Positions 55,201-63,521 of a DNA stretch of 64,000 nucleotides are shown piece after piece. The position numbers and the translations under genes were made by a program. Source of the stretch: Bryobacterales bacterium (GTDB lineage Bacteria > Acidobacteriota > Terriglobia > Bryobacterales > Bryobacteraceae); NCBI GenBank assembly GCA_016789905.1, contig JAEUQC010000172.1, forward strand, positions 1 to 64,000. The letters are read 5' to 3'. The stretch's first letter is position 1; each line of letters opens with the position of its first letter. The notes under the pieces are model-generated. The model was not told where the DNA came from. It ran no database searches and saw nothing but the letters and a program-made list of their open reading frames with translations.

Positions 55201-55586
55201 AGAGTGGAGGCGTTGACAGTAACGCTCTCACTGACCTGGGCCACCTGCAGGCGCGCTTCAATGCGGCGAATGGTATTGGCGACAATGGTGACGCCATCCT
55301 GCACCACGGTTCCGAACGAAGGCGCGGAGATGGTGACTTTGTACGGGCCGGCCTGGAGATCGTTGATCTGGAAGGCACCATTTTCATTCGATGTGGTTTG
55401 GCGCGAAACGCCGGTGGCGGTGTTGACGGCGTCGATTTTGGCGTTCGGCACGACGGCGCTGGAGGCGTCGACAACCGAACCGGTGAGCGTTCCATAGAGC
55501 ACCTGGGCGAACGAGGCGGCCGAGGTGAAAGACAGCGCGAGTAACAGGGCCGCAAAGCGCAGCGGCGACAACCCATGAAATCTCAT
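52257..55586 (-). CDS. Oar-like TonB-dependent receptor 5
   Basis: A receptor of 1109 residues. The signal region PLRFAALLLALSFTSAASFAQ precedes the regulatory-like domain (GTLTGSVVDASSAVVPNAKI). The plug carries TRLDGATVSYPWLPHII and NSFDAEQGMAGGSAINVAIKSGTN; EQG replaces the usual EYG. The barrel ends IRFALKMFF. No clear Shine-Dalgarno precedes ATG 55586, and only 39 bases separate it from the divergent receptor 6, so the two share one control region. Sequence differences through plug and barrel indicate a ligand different from receptor 6. Confidence 0.9.
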   Translation of the reverse strand: MRFHGLSPLRFAALLLALSFTSAASFAQVLYGTLTGSVVDASSAVVPNAKIDAVNTATGVSRQTTSNENGAFQINDLQAGPYKVTISAPSFGTVVQDGVTIVANTIRRIEARLQVAQVSESVTVNASTLALQTDRADVNNQITKTQVMNLPFGGSQGRNFQNLYKLLPGFSPPAELHSDAGNPQRSLGTNVNGASYSNNNTRLDGATVSYPWLPHIIAYVPPAEAIEAVNLVSNSFDAEQGMAGGSAINVAIKSGTNEFHGSGHWYHTNSKVQARNFFFVAPQLPKNLLNQFGGTIGGPIVKNKLFFFADWERTTRRRFASAFRTVPNAALRQGDFSATGTSIYDPGTGAINGTGRQLFPNNRIPASLFDPASVIMTGLIPNPNLPVFPSNYQATGTYIFNRDNADFKVNYNPTGKSSVFARYSFSPSDIFDPPSLESALGDALTGGQPGNAPGFIQTAAVGGTYTISPAMLFDANVGFTRQRISAENIDIDKNYGLDELRIPGTNGSDRLQGGYPRFNISGFSAIGNPNVSNPFLFRDNQYSATGNLSVVRGAHSLRFGGEYTYYTINHFQPQAAFGPRGGFNFTGGQTVLNLAGAPGTNAFNGFADFLLGRPQAMGKDVQYINPAAVRMPGYGFYARDQWQVNRKLTVNYGARFERYPFATRDHRGGERYDPATDKVLIGGVGGTPTDTGVDVGIGQFAPRLGIAFRADDKTVFRAGYGISIDPDSFRRMRDSYPATISSQFSGATTFQAAGTLRTGIPAVVGPSLNQGVIDLPLAVGTTTFPAKFNRGYIQSFNFTIQRDIGAGFNLQAGFVGTRAIRQTALININSSDAGGGNAGRELALLYPGRIGTINMYTPFNTSNYNSLQTQLRRQFADGGMFGLSYTWSKAISYADNNDSGLSWNLPKYWQRNRAVAGFDRTHNLQLYSVYELPFGKGKKFLTAGPAAIVLGGWQTNSVMSIYSGSPFTVGTAATSLNAQANAQTADQVLADVRVLGGVGPGQSWFDPNAFAPVNTVRFGTSGRNTMRGPGSFQLDASLFRNFQVTEKVKLQFRAESFSITNTPRFNNPGATVSNLTRNADGSIRALNGYTEVLGASGEREIRFALKMFF

Positions 55587-55604
55587 GCCGCCAATGGTAT
55601 CGCA

Positions 55605-55619
55605 AAGTGTGATTAACTC
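55605..55619 (+). promoter_or_regulatory. 15-bp shared motif, copy 2 (between receptors 5 and 6)
   Basis: AAGTGTGATTAACTC, identical to the minus-strand sequence at 50691-50705. It fills much of the 39-bp gap between the divergent receptor genes and ends six bases before the receptor 6 start codon, where it could overlap a promoter or block translation initiation. Confidence 0.55.
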
Positions 55620-55625
55620 ACTCTC

Positions 55626-58600
55626 ATGCTTCAGCGGATGCTAATCGGTTTTTTGGGCCTTTGTTTGCCCGTGTTCGGCCAGTCGATCACCGGGGCGCTC
55701 TCGGGATCGGTGACGGATTCCAGCGGCGGAATGGTGGCTGGCGCAACGGCGAAACTGCGCAGTGCGGCCACTGGATTCGAGCGGGAGGCGAGTACGAATG
55801 AGGCCGGGCGATTCTTCTTCGCGTCCCTGCAACCTGGGCCGTATTCGCTTCAGATTGAAGCGCCCGGATTTAAGCGGCTGGAACGTACGGGCATTCCGGT
55901 TTCCGCGGCGGAAACGTTCAACATGGGCGACCTGCGGCTGGAAGTTGGACAGGTGACGGACAAAGTGGAGGTGACGGCGCAAAGCGCGGTGGTGCAGACG
56001 CAGACGGCCGAACGGGCGGGGGTATTGACGAGTTCACAAGTGGAAAACCTGGCGCTGCGCGGGCGGAATGTTACATCGCTGGTCTCGCTCCTGCCCGGCG
56101 TGGTGGATTTGGACGATCCCGAACAACTGGCCACGAACTGGAACTTCAACGTGCAGGGCGGCCGGCGGAACTCCAACAACATGACGATTGACGGCGCGAC
56201 GGTGAACGCGATTGGCAATAACTTCAATGCCGTGGTTTCGGTGTCCATGGACGCGGTGGCGGAAGTGAAGGTGCTGCTGTCCAACTACCAGGCCGAATAT
56301 GGGCGCATGTCCGGCGCCAATATTGCCATTGTCACCAAGAGCGGCACGAAGGACTTCCACGGGCTGGCGTCGTACTTCAAACGCAACGAAGCGTTGAACG
56401 CGAACGACTTTTTCAACAACCGGCTTGGCCGGCGGCGGCCGCTCTATCGCTTCGATACCTGGAACTACCAGGTAGGCGGCCCCATCTACCTGCCCGGTAA
56501 ATTCAACAAAGACCGGGACAAACTGTTTTTCTTCTGGAGCCAGGAGTTCTGGCCGCTATCGGTGCCGACGCCGCTGAGCCAACTGACCGTGCCAACAGCG
56601 TTGGAACGGGCCGGGAATTTTTCCCAATCGCTGGACGTGAACAACGCGTTGATTCCGGTGCGCGATCCGTTCAATGGGAACACACCGTTTCCTGGTAACG
56701 TAATTCCGCCCAACCGCCTGGATCAGAACGGACTGGCACTGCTGCGCGTGCTGCCGCAGCCGAATTTTACGGACCGGTCCATTTCCCGCGGAAACTACAA
56801 TTACGTGTTCCAGGACGTGCCCAAAGTGCCTAAGCGGACCGATACATTCAAGGCCGACTGGAACTACAATCCGGCGAACCTGTTCACGTTCAGCTACTCG
56901 CGGCGGGACGACATTAACGACGGCAAGATTGGCATTCCGGCCGGGGCGGGGAACTACGATGTGGTGCGGCAGCGGTCGGAGAACAAGGGCAAGCTTTACC
57001 TAGGCCGCTATCAGAAGATCTTTTCGCCGACGTTGATCAACGAGTTTAACGGATCGTATTCCACGCGGCCGCTGAAAAACGTGGTGGCCGATGAAGACCT
57101 GAAGACCATTCAACGGGAGGCGATCGGGTTCCGGCTGGGACAACTGAGCGCGGCGGACAACCCGCTGGGCATAATGCCGAATACGAGTTTCGGCGGCGTG
57201 CCGAATCCGGCGCAGGTGAACTTCGACGGACGGACCCCGCTGCAAACGACACATGAAATTATTTCGATATCGAACAATCTGAGCAAGACGTTCACCTCGC
57301 ATACGTTTAAGACCGGCTTCTACTTCGACCGGCTATGGGCGGAAAACCAGGCGACGGCGGGCGCCTTCAATGGGAGCTTCAACTTTGGGCGGAACGTGAA
57401 CAACCCGCTGGATACGAACTACGCATACTCCAATGCGGCGCTGGGCGTGTATAACCAGTACGATGAACCAAAGGGCCGGCCGTTTCCGGTGAACATCGCG
57501 ACGAACACGGAGTGGTTCGCGCAGGACACGTGGCGTGTGACAAAGCGGTTTTCGCTGGACCTCGGCGCGCGTTTTCATTGGCTGCCGCAATCGACGATTG
57601 AAGGCGACCGGCTGGCCGGATTCTCCGCGGAGGCGTTCACCGCTGCGCAAACGGTGCGGCTGATTGAACCCTTCCTGCAGGGGACGACGCGGGTAGGCCG
57701 GAACCCGAACACGGGCCAGATTGTGCCGGGAACATTGATAGGGGCGATTGCGCCGGGGCGCGGGAACGCGGCCAACGGAATGATTTCAAGCGTCACGGAC
57801 CCAAAGGTGCCGGGGGCGTTGATGAAGAATCCAGGGGTGCAATTCGCGCCGCGCGTCGGCTTTGCGTGGGATGTGGCGGGAAACGGAAAAACGTCGGTGC
57901 GAGGCGGATTCGGCATGTTCTATAACCGGATGTCGCACGGCGTGGTGTTGACCGACTTCAGCGTGCAGCCGCCGCTGGTGGAGCGGCCGACGCTATTTTT
58001 CGGCCAAATGTCGAACCTGCTCGGATCGAGCGGTACGCTGTTCCCGGCGAGCGTGCTGGGCCTGGATGGAAACGCGAAGGTTCCGCAAGTGATGAACTTT
58101 TCGTTCACGGTGCAGCGGGACGCGGGGCGGAACACGATTGTGGATGTTGGCTACGTGGGCGCGCTGGGAAGACACCTGCTGTGGCAGCGCAATCTGAACG
58201 CCATTCCGTTCGGAACCAACTTCAGCGCGGCGGCGCTGGACCGGACGACAAACCGGCCGTTGCCGCCGGCGTTCCTGCGGCCGTTCCTGGGCTATGGCGA
58301 CATCAACCTGCGGGAGCCGGCGGGTTCTTCGAACTACCACTCGCTGCAGGCTTCGGCGAACCGGCGGTTTGCTTCGCGGCTACAGTATGGGGTGTCGTAT
58401 ACATGGTCGAAATCGCTCGACTACAACTCTGACGACGGAAACTCCGTTTCGGTGCTGGTGCCGGTGCGGGTATGGAATTATGGGCTATCGGCCTACGACC
58501 GGACGCACGTATTGAAGGCCAACTGGCTGTATGACCTGCCGAAGTGGCGGCAAGCGCCGAGGGCGCTCAGCGCGGCCGTGAACGACTGGCAGGTTTCCGG

Positions 58601-59057
58601 CATTGCGACGTTTTCATCGGGTGCGCCGCTGGGAGTTGGATTCGCCACGGTGAACGCTGTGGACATAACGGGATCGCCAACAGACGGCGCGCGAATTGTG
58701 GTGACGGGCAACCCGGTGCTGCCGCGTGCCGACCGGACTTTCAGCCGGTATTTCGACACGTCGGTGTTCGCGCAGCCCGCTGTGGGGACCATCGGAAACG
58801 CGGCGCGCACGGTGATTCGCGGTCCCGGCACCCACAACTGGGACCTGACGGCGTACAAGAATTTTGCCTTCGCCGACCGTGTGCGGACGCAGTTCCGCGC
58901 CGAATTATACAACGCGTTCAACCACACACAGTGGACGGCGCTGGATACAACGGCGCGGTTCGACGCGACGGGGCGGCAGGTGAACGGACAACTGGGCCAG
59001 GTAACAGCGACGCGGCCCGCGCGGCGGATTCAGTTAGTGCTGCGGGTGACTTTCTAA
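55626..59057 (+). CDS. Oar-like TonB-dependent receptor 6
   Basis: At 1143 residues this is the longest receptor of the window. The signal peptide MLQRMLIGFLGLCLPVFGQ precedes the regulatory-like domain (GALSGSVTDSSGGMVAGATA). The plug shows QGGRRNSNNMTIDGATVNAIG and SNYQAEYGRMSGANIAIVTKSG. The barrel ends QLVLRVTF. The start codon has no Shine-Dalgarno; the preceding bases are the 15-bp shared motif and CTCTC, so a leaderless transcript is possible. It converges on the DUF547 gene with 4 bases between stops. Confidence 0.9.
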   Translation: MLQRMLIGFLGLCLPVFGQSITGALSGSVTDSSGGMVAGATAKLRSAATGFEREASTNEAGRFFFASLQPGPYSLQIEAPGFKRLERTGIPVSAAETFNMGDLRLEVGQVTDKVEVTAQSAVVQTQTAERAGVLTSSQVENLALRGRNVTSLVSLLPGVVDLDDPEQLATNWNFNVQGGRRNSNNMTIDGATVNAIGNNFNAVVSVSMDAVAEVKVLLSNYQAEYGRMSGANIAIVTKSGTKDFHGLASYFKRNEALNANDFFNNRLGRRRPLYRFDTWNYQVGGPIYLPGKFNKDRDKLFFFWSQEFWPLSVPTPLSQLTVPTALERAGNFSQSLDVNNALIPVRDPFNGNTPFPGNVIPPNRLDQNGLALLRVLPQPNFTDRSISRGNYNYVFQDVPKVPKRTDTFKADWNYNPANLFTFSYSRRDDINDGKIGIPAGAGNYDVVRQRSENKGKLYLGRYQKIFSPTLINEFNGSYSTRPLKNVVADEDLKTIQREAIGFRLGQLSAADNPLGIMPNTSFGGVPNPAQVNFDGRTPLQTTHEIISISNNLSKTFTSHTFKTGFYFDRLWAENQATAGAFNGSFNFGRNVNNPLDTNYAYSNAALGVYNQYDEPKGRPFPVNIATNTEWFAQDTWRVTKRFSLDLGARFHWLPQSTIEGDRLAGFSAEAFTAAQTVRLIEPFLQGTTRVGRNPNTGQIVPGTLIGAIAPGRGNAANGMISSVTDPKVPGALMKNPGVQFAPRVGFAWDVAGNGKTSVRGGFGMFYNRMSHGVVLTDFSVQPPLVERPTLFFGQMSNLLGSSGTLFPASVLGLDGNAKVPQVMNFSFTVQRDAGRNTIVDVGYVGALGRHLLWQRNLNAIPFGTNFSAAALDRTTNRPLPPAFLRPFLGYGDINLREPAGSSNYHSLQASANRRFASRLQYGVSYTWSKSLDYNSDDGNSVSVLVPVRVWNYGLSAYDRTHVLKANWLYDLPKWRQAPRALSAAVNDWQVSGIATFSSGAPLGVGFATVNAVDITGSPTDGARIVVTGNPVLPRADRTFSRYFDTSVFAQPAVGTIGNAARTVIRGPGTHNWDLTAYKNFAFADRVRTQFRAELYNAFNHTQWTALDTTARFDATGRQVNGQLGQVTATRPARRIQLVLRVTF

Positions 59058-59061
59058 GCCG

Positions 59062-59817
59062 TTATTTGTTGCGCGCAGCGTCCCACAAAAAATTAGCCTG
59101 CGAGTATTTTTCGCCAATGGGGGATGTATCGTTGAGCCCCCATTGGTACGGTTTATATTTGAGCGTTGTTCGCGCGGTGGGGAAGCCGTTGTTGTAGTGT
59201 GCGAGGAAAGCCCAGACGGAGCCGCCGTTTTTTTCGAAGTCGCCGTGGTACCAATCGAAAATTTTGCTGATGGTGGCGCGGTTCTGTTGCGGAACGAACT
59301 CGTTATAGGCGGGGCGGGAGAGCCAGGCGCGCGTGTTGTCTTCGATCTGGGCCTCCAGCCGCGATTCCACATAGGCTTCGCGGCGGAGAGGCGGGCAGCC
59401 GATGGAAGCACAGACGAGAACAGCGTGGACGCGCGGGTCGCCTTGATTGCGGAGCTCGGTTTCAATGTCGTCGAGCGAGACTTTGCGGCCGTCCACGGTG
59501 TGCCGGGCGGCGGTGAATGGCTTTTTCGTTCGCCAGATGCTCGCCACGGGGTAATGGGTGAGAATCCAGGAAACGGTCAAGGCGTTGTAGGCGTTTATCA
59601 AGGCGGCTGTCCGCGCCGCGGGTGATTGAGCCGCGGGCCACCGGGGGGCGAGCGTGGCGATATATTGATCGAGTTTCGGCCGGGCGGACTTGTTGATACC
59701 GGCGTAATCGACACGCGCGTTGGGGGTGACAAATTCTTTTAGAATCGCGTCCCAGGCGTCATGATTTTGGGCGGCGGCGGAGAGTGCGGTGAAGGCGAAC
59801 AGCCAGAAGCGAATCAT
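59062..59817 (-). CDS. DUF547-domain exported protein
   Basis: A 251-residue protein with a signal peptide (MIRFWLFAFTALSAAAQ). The DUF547 blocks are clear: VDYAGINKS, ALINAYNALTVSWILTHYPVASIW, HAVLVCASIGCPPLRREAY and ISKIFDWYHGDF. DUF547 proteins have a fold related to papain-like enzymes with unknown activity; the conserved SIGCPPLR block supplies the cysteine. The start overlaps the stop of the kinase-like gene (ATGA), making it the last gene of a probable six-gene operon. Confidence 0.85.
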   Translation of the reverse strand: MIRFWLFAFTALSAAAQNHDAWDAILKEFVTPNARVDYAGINKSARPKLDQYIATLAPRWPAAQSPAARTAALINAYNALTVSWILTHYPVASIWRTKKPFTAARHTVDGRKVSLDDIETELRNQGDPRVHAVLVCASIGCPPLRREAYVESRLEAQIEDNTRAWLSRPAYNEFVPQQNRATISKIFDWYHGDFEKNGGSVWAFLAHYNNGFPTARTTLKYKPYQWGLNDTSPIGEKYSQANFLWDAARNK

Positions 59818-60782
59818 AGAGCGAGAACCATTTGCCGGGAGATTTCGAGCAGGCGGACTTTTTCTTCGATGCCATACGGCAGGGGCAGTTGGGCGACGCC
59901 GATGAGGCGGCGCATGATCTCCACACCGGCGAAGGCTGAGGCGAGCGGCGACGCGGGCTGGCAGATATCCAGCGTCGAGCGCGGGGCGCGCGCAAGCAGA
60001 AGATGGGCGAACATGACGCCGTGGTCAAATTCCGGCTGGCCCCAGAAGCAGAACTCCGGATCAATGACGTAAACGGAGTTTTCCGTGCGCATCCAACTGC
60101 CGGGGAAGAAATCGCCATGAACCAAACAGACGCCGGTGCCGAGATAGATATGGCCGAGTTCTTCGACGCGGCCGCAGTAAGCCGAATCGTTCCATAGTTC
60201 CGCCGCGGCCAAGGCGAGGCCCGGCGTCCAATCGTCAAGGTTCCAACCGGTATCGCGGCGCAGGGGAAGGCGGAAGATGTGGGCATGGTTCAGCGCGCGC
60301 ATTTTCGGATTCGCGAAGCGGGCGGCGAGATGCGGGTCCGTGCAGCGGGAGTGGAGCGCCTGGAGCCAAGCGGTAAGCGCCCGAAGGTTGGCGGGATGGA
60401 AATCGCCGGTGGCGTAGACGCCGGTGCAATCGGCGGCGGGGAAGAGATCTTCGAGGACCAGGATGCGATCCTCTGCTGAGTGGCCGAGCAGGCGCGGCAT
60501 GAGGCCGGCAATGGATGGTTCGGCGGCGATGGTGTTGTAGAAATCGGCTTCGACAAGCGCGCGTTCATCGGGCGCGGGAATGGACGGATACTTTTCCACC
60601 CAGGGCCGGGCCTGCTTCAAGATCAGCGAGCCGTTGGGCGTGACGACGCGGAGAGTCAAGTTCATGTTGCCCTCGCCGGCGCGCGCGGCGGAAAGGACTC
60701 TTTGTCCGGCAGGCAACAGGCGCTGCGAGTGCAGCCATGCTTCGATGGCGGGCGGGTTCTGCGAATCGAGGAAGAACGGCAT
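59814..60782 (-). CDS. Methylthioribose-kinase-like phosphotransferase
   Basis: A 322-residue protein-kinase-like small-molecule phosphotransferase. The ATP-loop block GEGNMNLTLRVV is followed by SLILKQARPWVEKYP, the catalytic loop VCLVHGDFFPGSWM and the metal site VIDPEFCFWGQPEFDHG. These resemble 5-methylthioribose kinase (MtnK: HGD and IDPEFAF-type motifs) more than aminoglycoside kinases. Start ATG 60782 has AAAGGAG about ten bases upstream; the longer frame overlaps the nucleoside hydrolase. MtnK phosphorylates 5-methylthioribose in methionine salvage; at 322 residues this protein is shorter than the usual 400, so a relative with a different sugar or choline-like substrate remains possible. 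Confidence 0.65.
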   Translation of the reverse strand: MPFFLDSQNPPAIEAWLHSQRLLPAGQRVLSAARAGEGNMNLTLRVVTPNGSLILKQARPWVEKYPSIPAPDERALVEADFYNTIAAEPSIAGLMPRLLGHSAEDRILVLEDLFPAADCTGVYATGDFHPANLRALTAWLQALHSRCTDPHLAARFANPKMRALNHAHIFRLPLRRDTGWNLDDWTPGLALAAAELWNDSAYCGRVEELGHIYLGTGVCLVHGDFFPGSWMRTENSVYVIDPEFCFWGQPEFDHGVMFAHLLLARAPRSTLDICQPASPLASAFAGVEIMRRLIGVAQLPLPYGIEEKVRLLEISRQMVLAL

Positions 60783-60789
60783 TTGGCGG

Positions 60790-61728
60790 CTACTCCTTTC
60801 GACGGCCAAGGCGGCGAAGCAGTTCCATTTTGAAATTGGCCGGGGCGGTGTGACAGTAGAGCGGGCCGCCGGCAGTTCCATTGTCGCGCCGGAGCAGATA
60901 GGGTTTGGGGGGCTTGGCCGGGGAAGTGTCGTCGGGATGGGTTTCGATGGTGATCGTCACGCGGTCGCACTGAAAGCCGGCAGGATTAATGGCGTAGCCG
61001 ACGGCGAGGGAGTCGAAGGGATTGAATCCATCGGCGTGCAGGTTTTTTGCCCAGAAGGAGAGCCAATCGGCAGAGGCGTCCAGGAGCGGGGCGAGGTGTG
61101 GATCCTTGACGCGCAGCGAGGCCAGGTCATCGGCCCGCAGCCAGACCTTGGAAGATATCTCCCACGGGGCAAGAACGAGCGGAACGCGCGCGTTGAGGAT
61201 GACGCGAAAGGCCTCCGGGTCAAGTTCGAAATTGAGATCGCGGAACGCCCCGGCGGCGGGGGAGGCACGGAAGATCTGGCCCGGGCGGCGGCCGGCGACG
61301 GCGACGATTTGCTTGACGCGCGGCGCGAGTTCCGGATGCAGACGGAGAACGGTGGCGACGTTGGTGGCGGGGCCGATGACGAGCAGGGTTAACGGTTCCT
61401 TGCGGAGCGCGTTGGCGATGGCGACCGACGCCGGCGTCTGCTTGCCGAGTTCCGCGGCGCTCGCCGCGCCGGCGTAAACGGCGAGCCCAGCCGGGCCAAA
61501 GTCCTTCACGTATTGGCGGCCGATAGGCAGCGCCTCGCTGAGGGGCGCATTGCCGAACACAATGCTAACGCCGCGTACGGCTAGTTCCGGCGAACGGAAA
61601 GCCTGCACGAGCGCGAAGCCATCATCTACTTCTTTGCCGCCACGGGCCACGGAGGGATCCGTATCGATCCAGACTGGCATCGCGGCGGAACAAACGAGGG
61701 AAATGCCAATACACAGGATGACTTTCAC
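60790..61728 (-). CDS. Exported inosine/uridine-preferring nucleoside hydrolase-like protein
   Basis: A 312-residue IUNH-fold protein. The calcium-binding aspartate cluster, normally DTDPGxDD, appears as IDTDPSVARGGKEVDDGFAL with a short insertion between the two halves. Further blocks are IVFGNAPLSEAL and LLVIGPATNVATVLRLHPEL, a family hallmark. A hydrophobic N-terminus (MKVILCIGISLVCSAA) suggests export, which is unusual since most bacterial enzymes are cytoplasmic. It would release a base and ribose from nucleosides. The start overlaps the reductase stop (ATGA), and the kinase-like gene begins 7 bases after its stop. Confidence 0.8.
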   Translation of the reverse strand: MKVILCIGISLVCSAAMPVWIDTDPSVARGGKEVDDGFALVQAFRSPELAVRGVSIVFGNAPLSEALPIGRQYVKDFGPAGLAVYAGAASAAELGKQTPASVAIANALRKEPLTLLVIGPATNVATVLRLHPELAPRVKQIVAVAGRRPGQIFRASPAAGAFRDLNFELDPEAFRVILNARVPLVLAPWEISSKVWLRADDLASLRVKDPHLAPLLDASADWLSFWAKNLHADGFNPFDSLAVGYAINPAGFQCDRVTITIETHPDDTSPAKPPKPYLLRRDNGTAGGPLYCHTAPANFKMELLRRLGRRKE

Positions 61729-62810
61729 ACGCGGACCTGTGTTTCGCGGAACTCATTATCGAAAACGTTGCGGAGCAGCGAATGCACATCGGGCCGGCGA
61801 ATGCCGCTGGCTTCCAGTAGCGGCGCGGTGACGGCGCAATCAAACGGCTGGGCGACCGAGAGATGGGGGATGAACGTGATGAGATGCTCAATGACTTTGG
61901 CGATGCGGCTTTCGGCGGGCAGGCGCGCGGAAAGGCGTTCGAAATCGGCGAGCGAAATGAGCGTTGGCCGGCGAAGGGAGAGGCCGGTGGCGGATTCGCA
62001 AGCGTCGAAGGCGAGATCCATGATGACGCGCACGGGCAGCGCACCGTCCGCGCCGGCGCAAATGTGGCGAATGGCGCCGGGCGTGAAGTGGCGCGCGATG
62101 AGCGTGGCGAGGGCGCGGGCGGTCCAATCGGCGGTAACGAGATCGACGGGGACAAGCGGATCGGCGGGGAAAAAAGGAACCTGATTGCTGCGGGGGACGA
62201 ATCGAATCACCTGGCGAAAATGGCCGCTGGAGCCGGTTTCGTCGACGACGGAACTTAGGCGATAGATGGCGGACGGAATTTCACCGGCGCGTTCGAGAAC
62301 GAGCGCTTCGGCTTCATGCTTGGCCTGTGTGTAAGTGTTGTAGTGGCCGAAATCGTGGGAGAGAGGCGCCTCCGGAACGGGGCCGGGGCGTTTGCCCGCA
62401 ATGTAGAGAGTGCTGACGTGGGCGAACTGCGTGAGGCGGCGGCAAGCGGCGGCGAGGGTCAGCATGTGGAGCGTGCCCTGCGTGTTGGCGCGGCGGGCCT
62501 GTTCAATGGGAAGGTTGAAACGCGTATCGGCGGCACAGTGAACAATATGTGTGGCGAGCCCGCGGATACGGGTCCGGGTGGCGGCGTCGAGGCCGAGAGA
62601 CTCGTCCGTCAGGTCAGCAAAGACCGGCGTCACGTTGAGGTCCCGGTGCAGTTCCGGCCTGCGGGTGAGCAGCAAAAAATGGTGTTGCGGAAGAAGTTCG
62701 GCCAAGTGGCGGAGCAGTGGCGTGCCGACGATGCCCGTGCCGCCGGTGACAACCACCAGCGGCGCTTCGCCGTACGCCGCGGCCTGGCTGTGCCCGGGTG
62801 CGAATTGCAT
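61725..62810 (-). CDS. Extended SDR / NAD-binding_4-type reductase
   Basis: A 361-residue extended short-chain dehydrogenase. The Rossmann glycine motif is VVVTGGTGIVGTPLLRHL and the nucleotide-binding block is THIVHCAADTRFNLPIEQARRAN. The active-site Y-x-x-x-K is in YNTYTQAKHEAEAL with an upstream serine in HVSTLYIAGK. The pattern matches the male-sterility/thioester-reductase subfamily (NAD_binding_4), which reduces acyl-thioesters or modifies sugar nucleotides. No carrier-protein domain is fused. It follows the GT2 gene by 27 bases in the same direction; a role in glycolipid or polyketide-type lipid synthesis is possible but unproven. Confidence 0.75.
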   Translation of the reverse strand: MQFAPGHSQAAAYGEAPLVVVTGGTGIVGTPLLRHLAELLPQHHFLLLTRRPELHRDLNVTPVFADLTDESLGLDAATRTRIRGLATHIVHCAADTRFNLPIEQARRANTQGTLHMLTLAAACRRLTQFAHVSTLYIAGKRPGPVPEAPLSHDFGHYNTYTQAKHEAEALVLERAGEIPSAIYRLSSVVDETGSSGHFRQVIRFVPRSNQVPFFPADPLVPVDLVTADWTARALATLIARHFTPGAIRHICAGADGALPVRVIMDLAFDACESATGLSLRRPTLISLADFERLSARLPAESRIAKVIEHLITFIPHLSVAQPFDCAVTAPLLEASGIRRPDVHSLLRNVFDNEFRETQVRV

Positions 62811-62837
62811 GAAAGATCATAATAGCAGCGAGCGGCG

Positions 62838-63521
62838 CTATCGCTGGGCGCGGACAGGGCGGTAAAGCGACGCCAGCCGATGGGGCGAGACACCCGCCCA
62901 GAATAGGACCTGCAGGGCTGTCCACTGGGCAAACATCGAGGCGAAGTTGCGGTTTTCAAACCGCCGGGAGGATGTTGTGAGCGTGGCCGCCAGGGTAGGG
63001 AACGGGCCGAGGCGGCGGGCGCGCCGCACAAGGTCGAGGTCTTCAAATACCGGGTATGGTTGAATGCCGCCCAGTTGCAGGTAGGCGGAACGGCGGAGGA
63101 AGATGCCGGAGTCGCCATAAATGAGACCGATGCGGCGGAGCCAGGGATAGACGCGAGTGAGTTGGCGGGCGGCATTTGAGTCGCCATCGAAAAGGAGGGT
63201 GAAATTGCCGCCGGGGACGCGCGGATCTTGCAGGCACTCGCAGATGGCATGGAGCGCCTGGGGGCAGGGCAGTGTATCGGCGTGGACGAACCAGAGCACG
63301 TTTCCGGTGGCTATTTCGGCGGCGGCACGGAGTTGGGAGCCGCGGCCGGGAGGCGTTTTGATGACGCGGGCGTACGGCGCGGCGATGGCGGCAGTACGGT
63401 CTGTACTGCCGCCATCGGCGACGATGATCTCATGCGGGTTCAGGCGCGAGAGCGCTGCCAGTGTGGCCGGAAGGCTGGCCTCTTCGTTGAGCGTGGGTAT
63501 GAGGATGCTGACTATCCCCAT
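62838..63521 (-). CDS. GT2 glycosyltransferase, TIGR04283-like
   Basis: A 227-residue GT-A-fold enzyme. VSILIPTLNEEASLPATL opens the nucleotide-sugar fold, VADGGSTDRTAAIA carries the first acidic site and GNVLWFVHADTLP the H-A-D-T metal site. The GRGSQLRAAAEIA segment and the short length match TIGR04283 (rSAM/selenodomain-associated transferase 2). A C-terminal hydrophobic helix (FAQWTALQVLFWAGV) may bind the membrane. The start overlaps the stop of the SecA-like gene by 10 bases. Partners usually found with TIGR04283, such as TIGR04282, are not in the window. Confidence 0.8.
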   Translation of the reverse strand: MGIVSILIPTLNEEASLPATLAALSRLNPHEIIVADGGSTDRTAAIAAPYARVIKTPPGRGSQLRAAAEIATGNVLWFVHADTLPCPQALHAICECLQDPRVPGGNFTLLFDGDSNAARQLTRVYPWLRRIGLIYGDSGIFLRRSAYLQLGGIQPYPVFEDLDLVRRARRLGPFPTLAATLTTSSRRFENRNFASMFAQWTALQVLFWAGVSPHRLASLYRPVRAQR

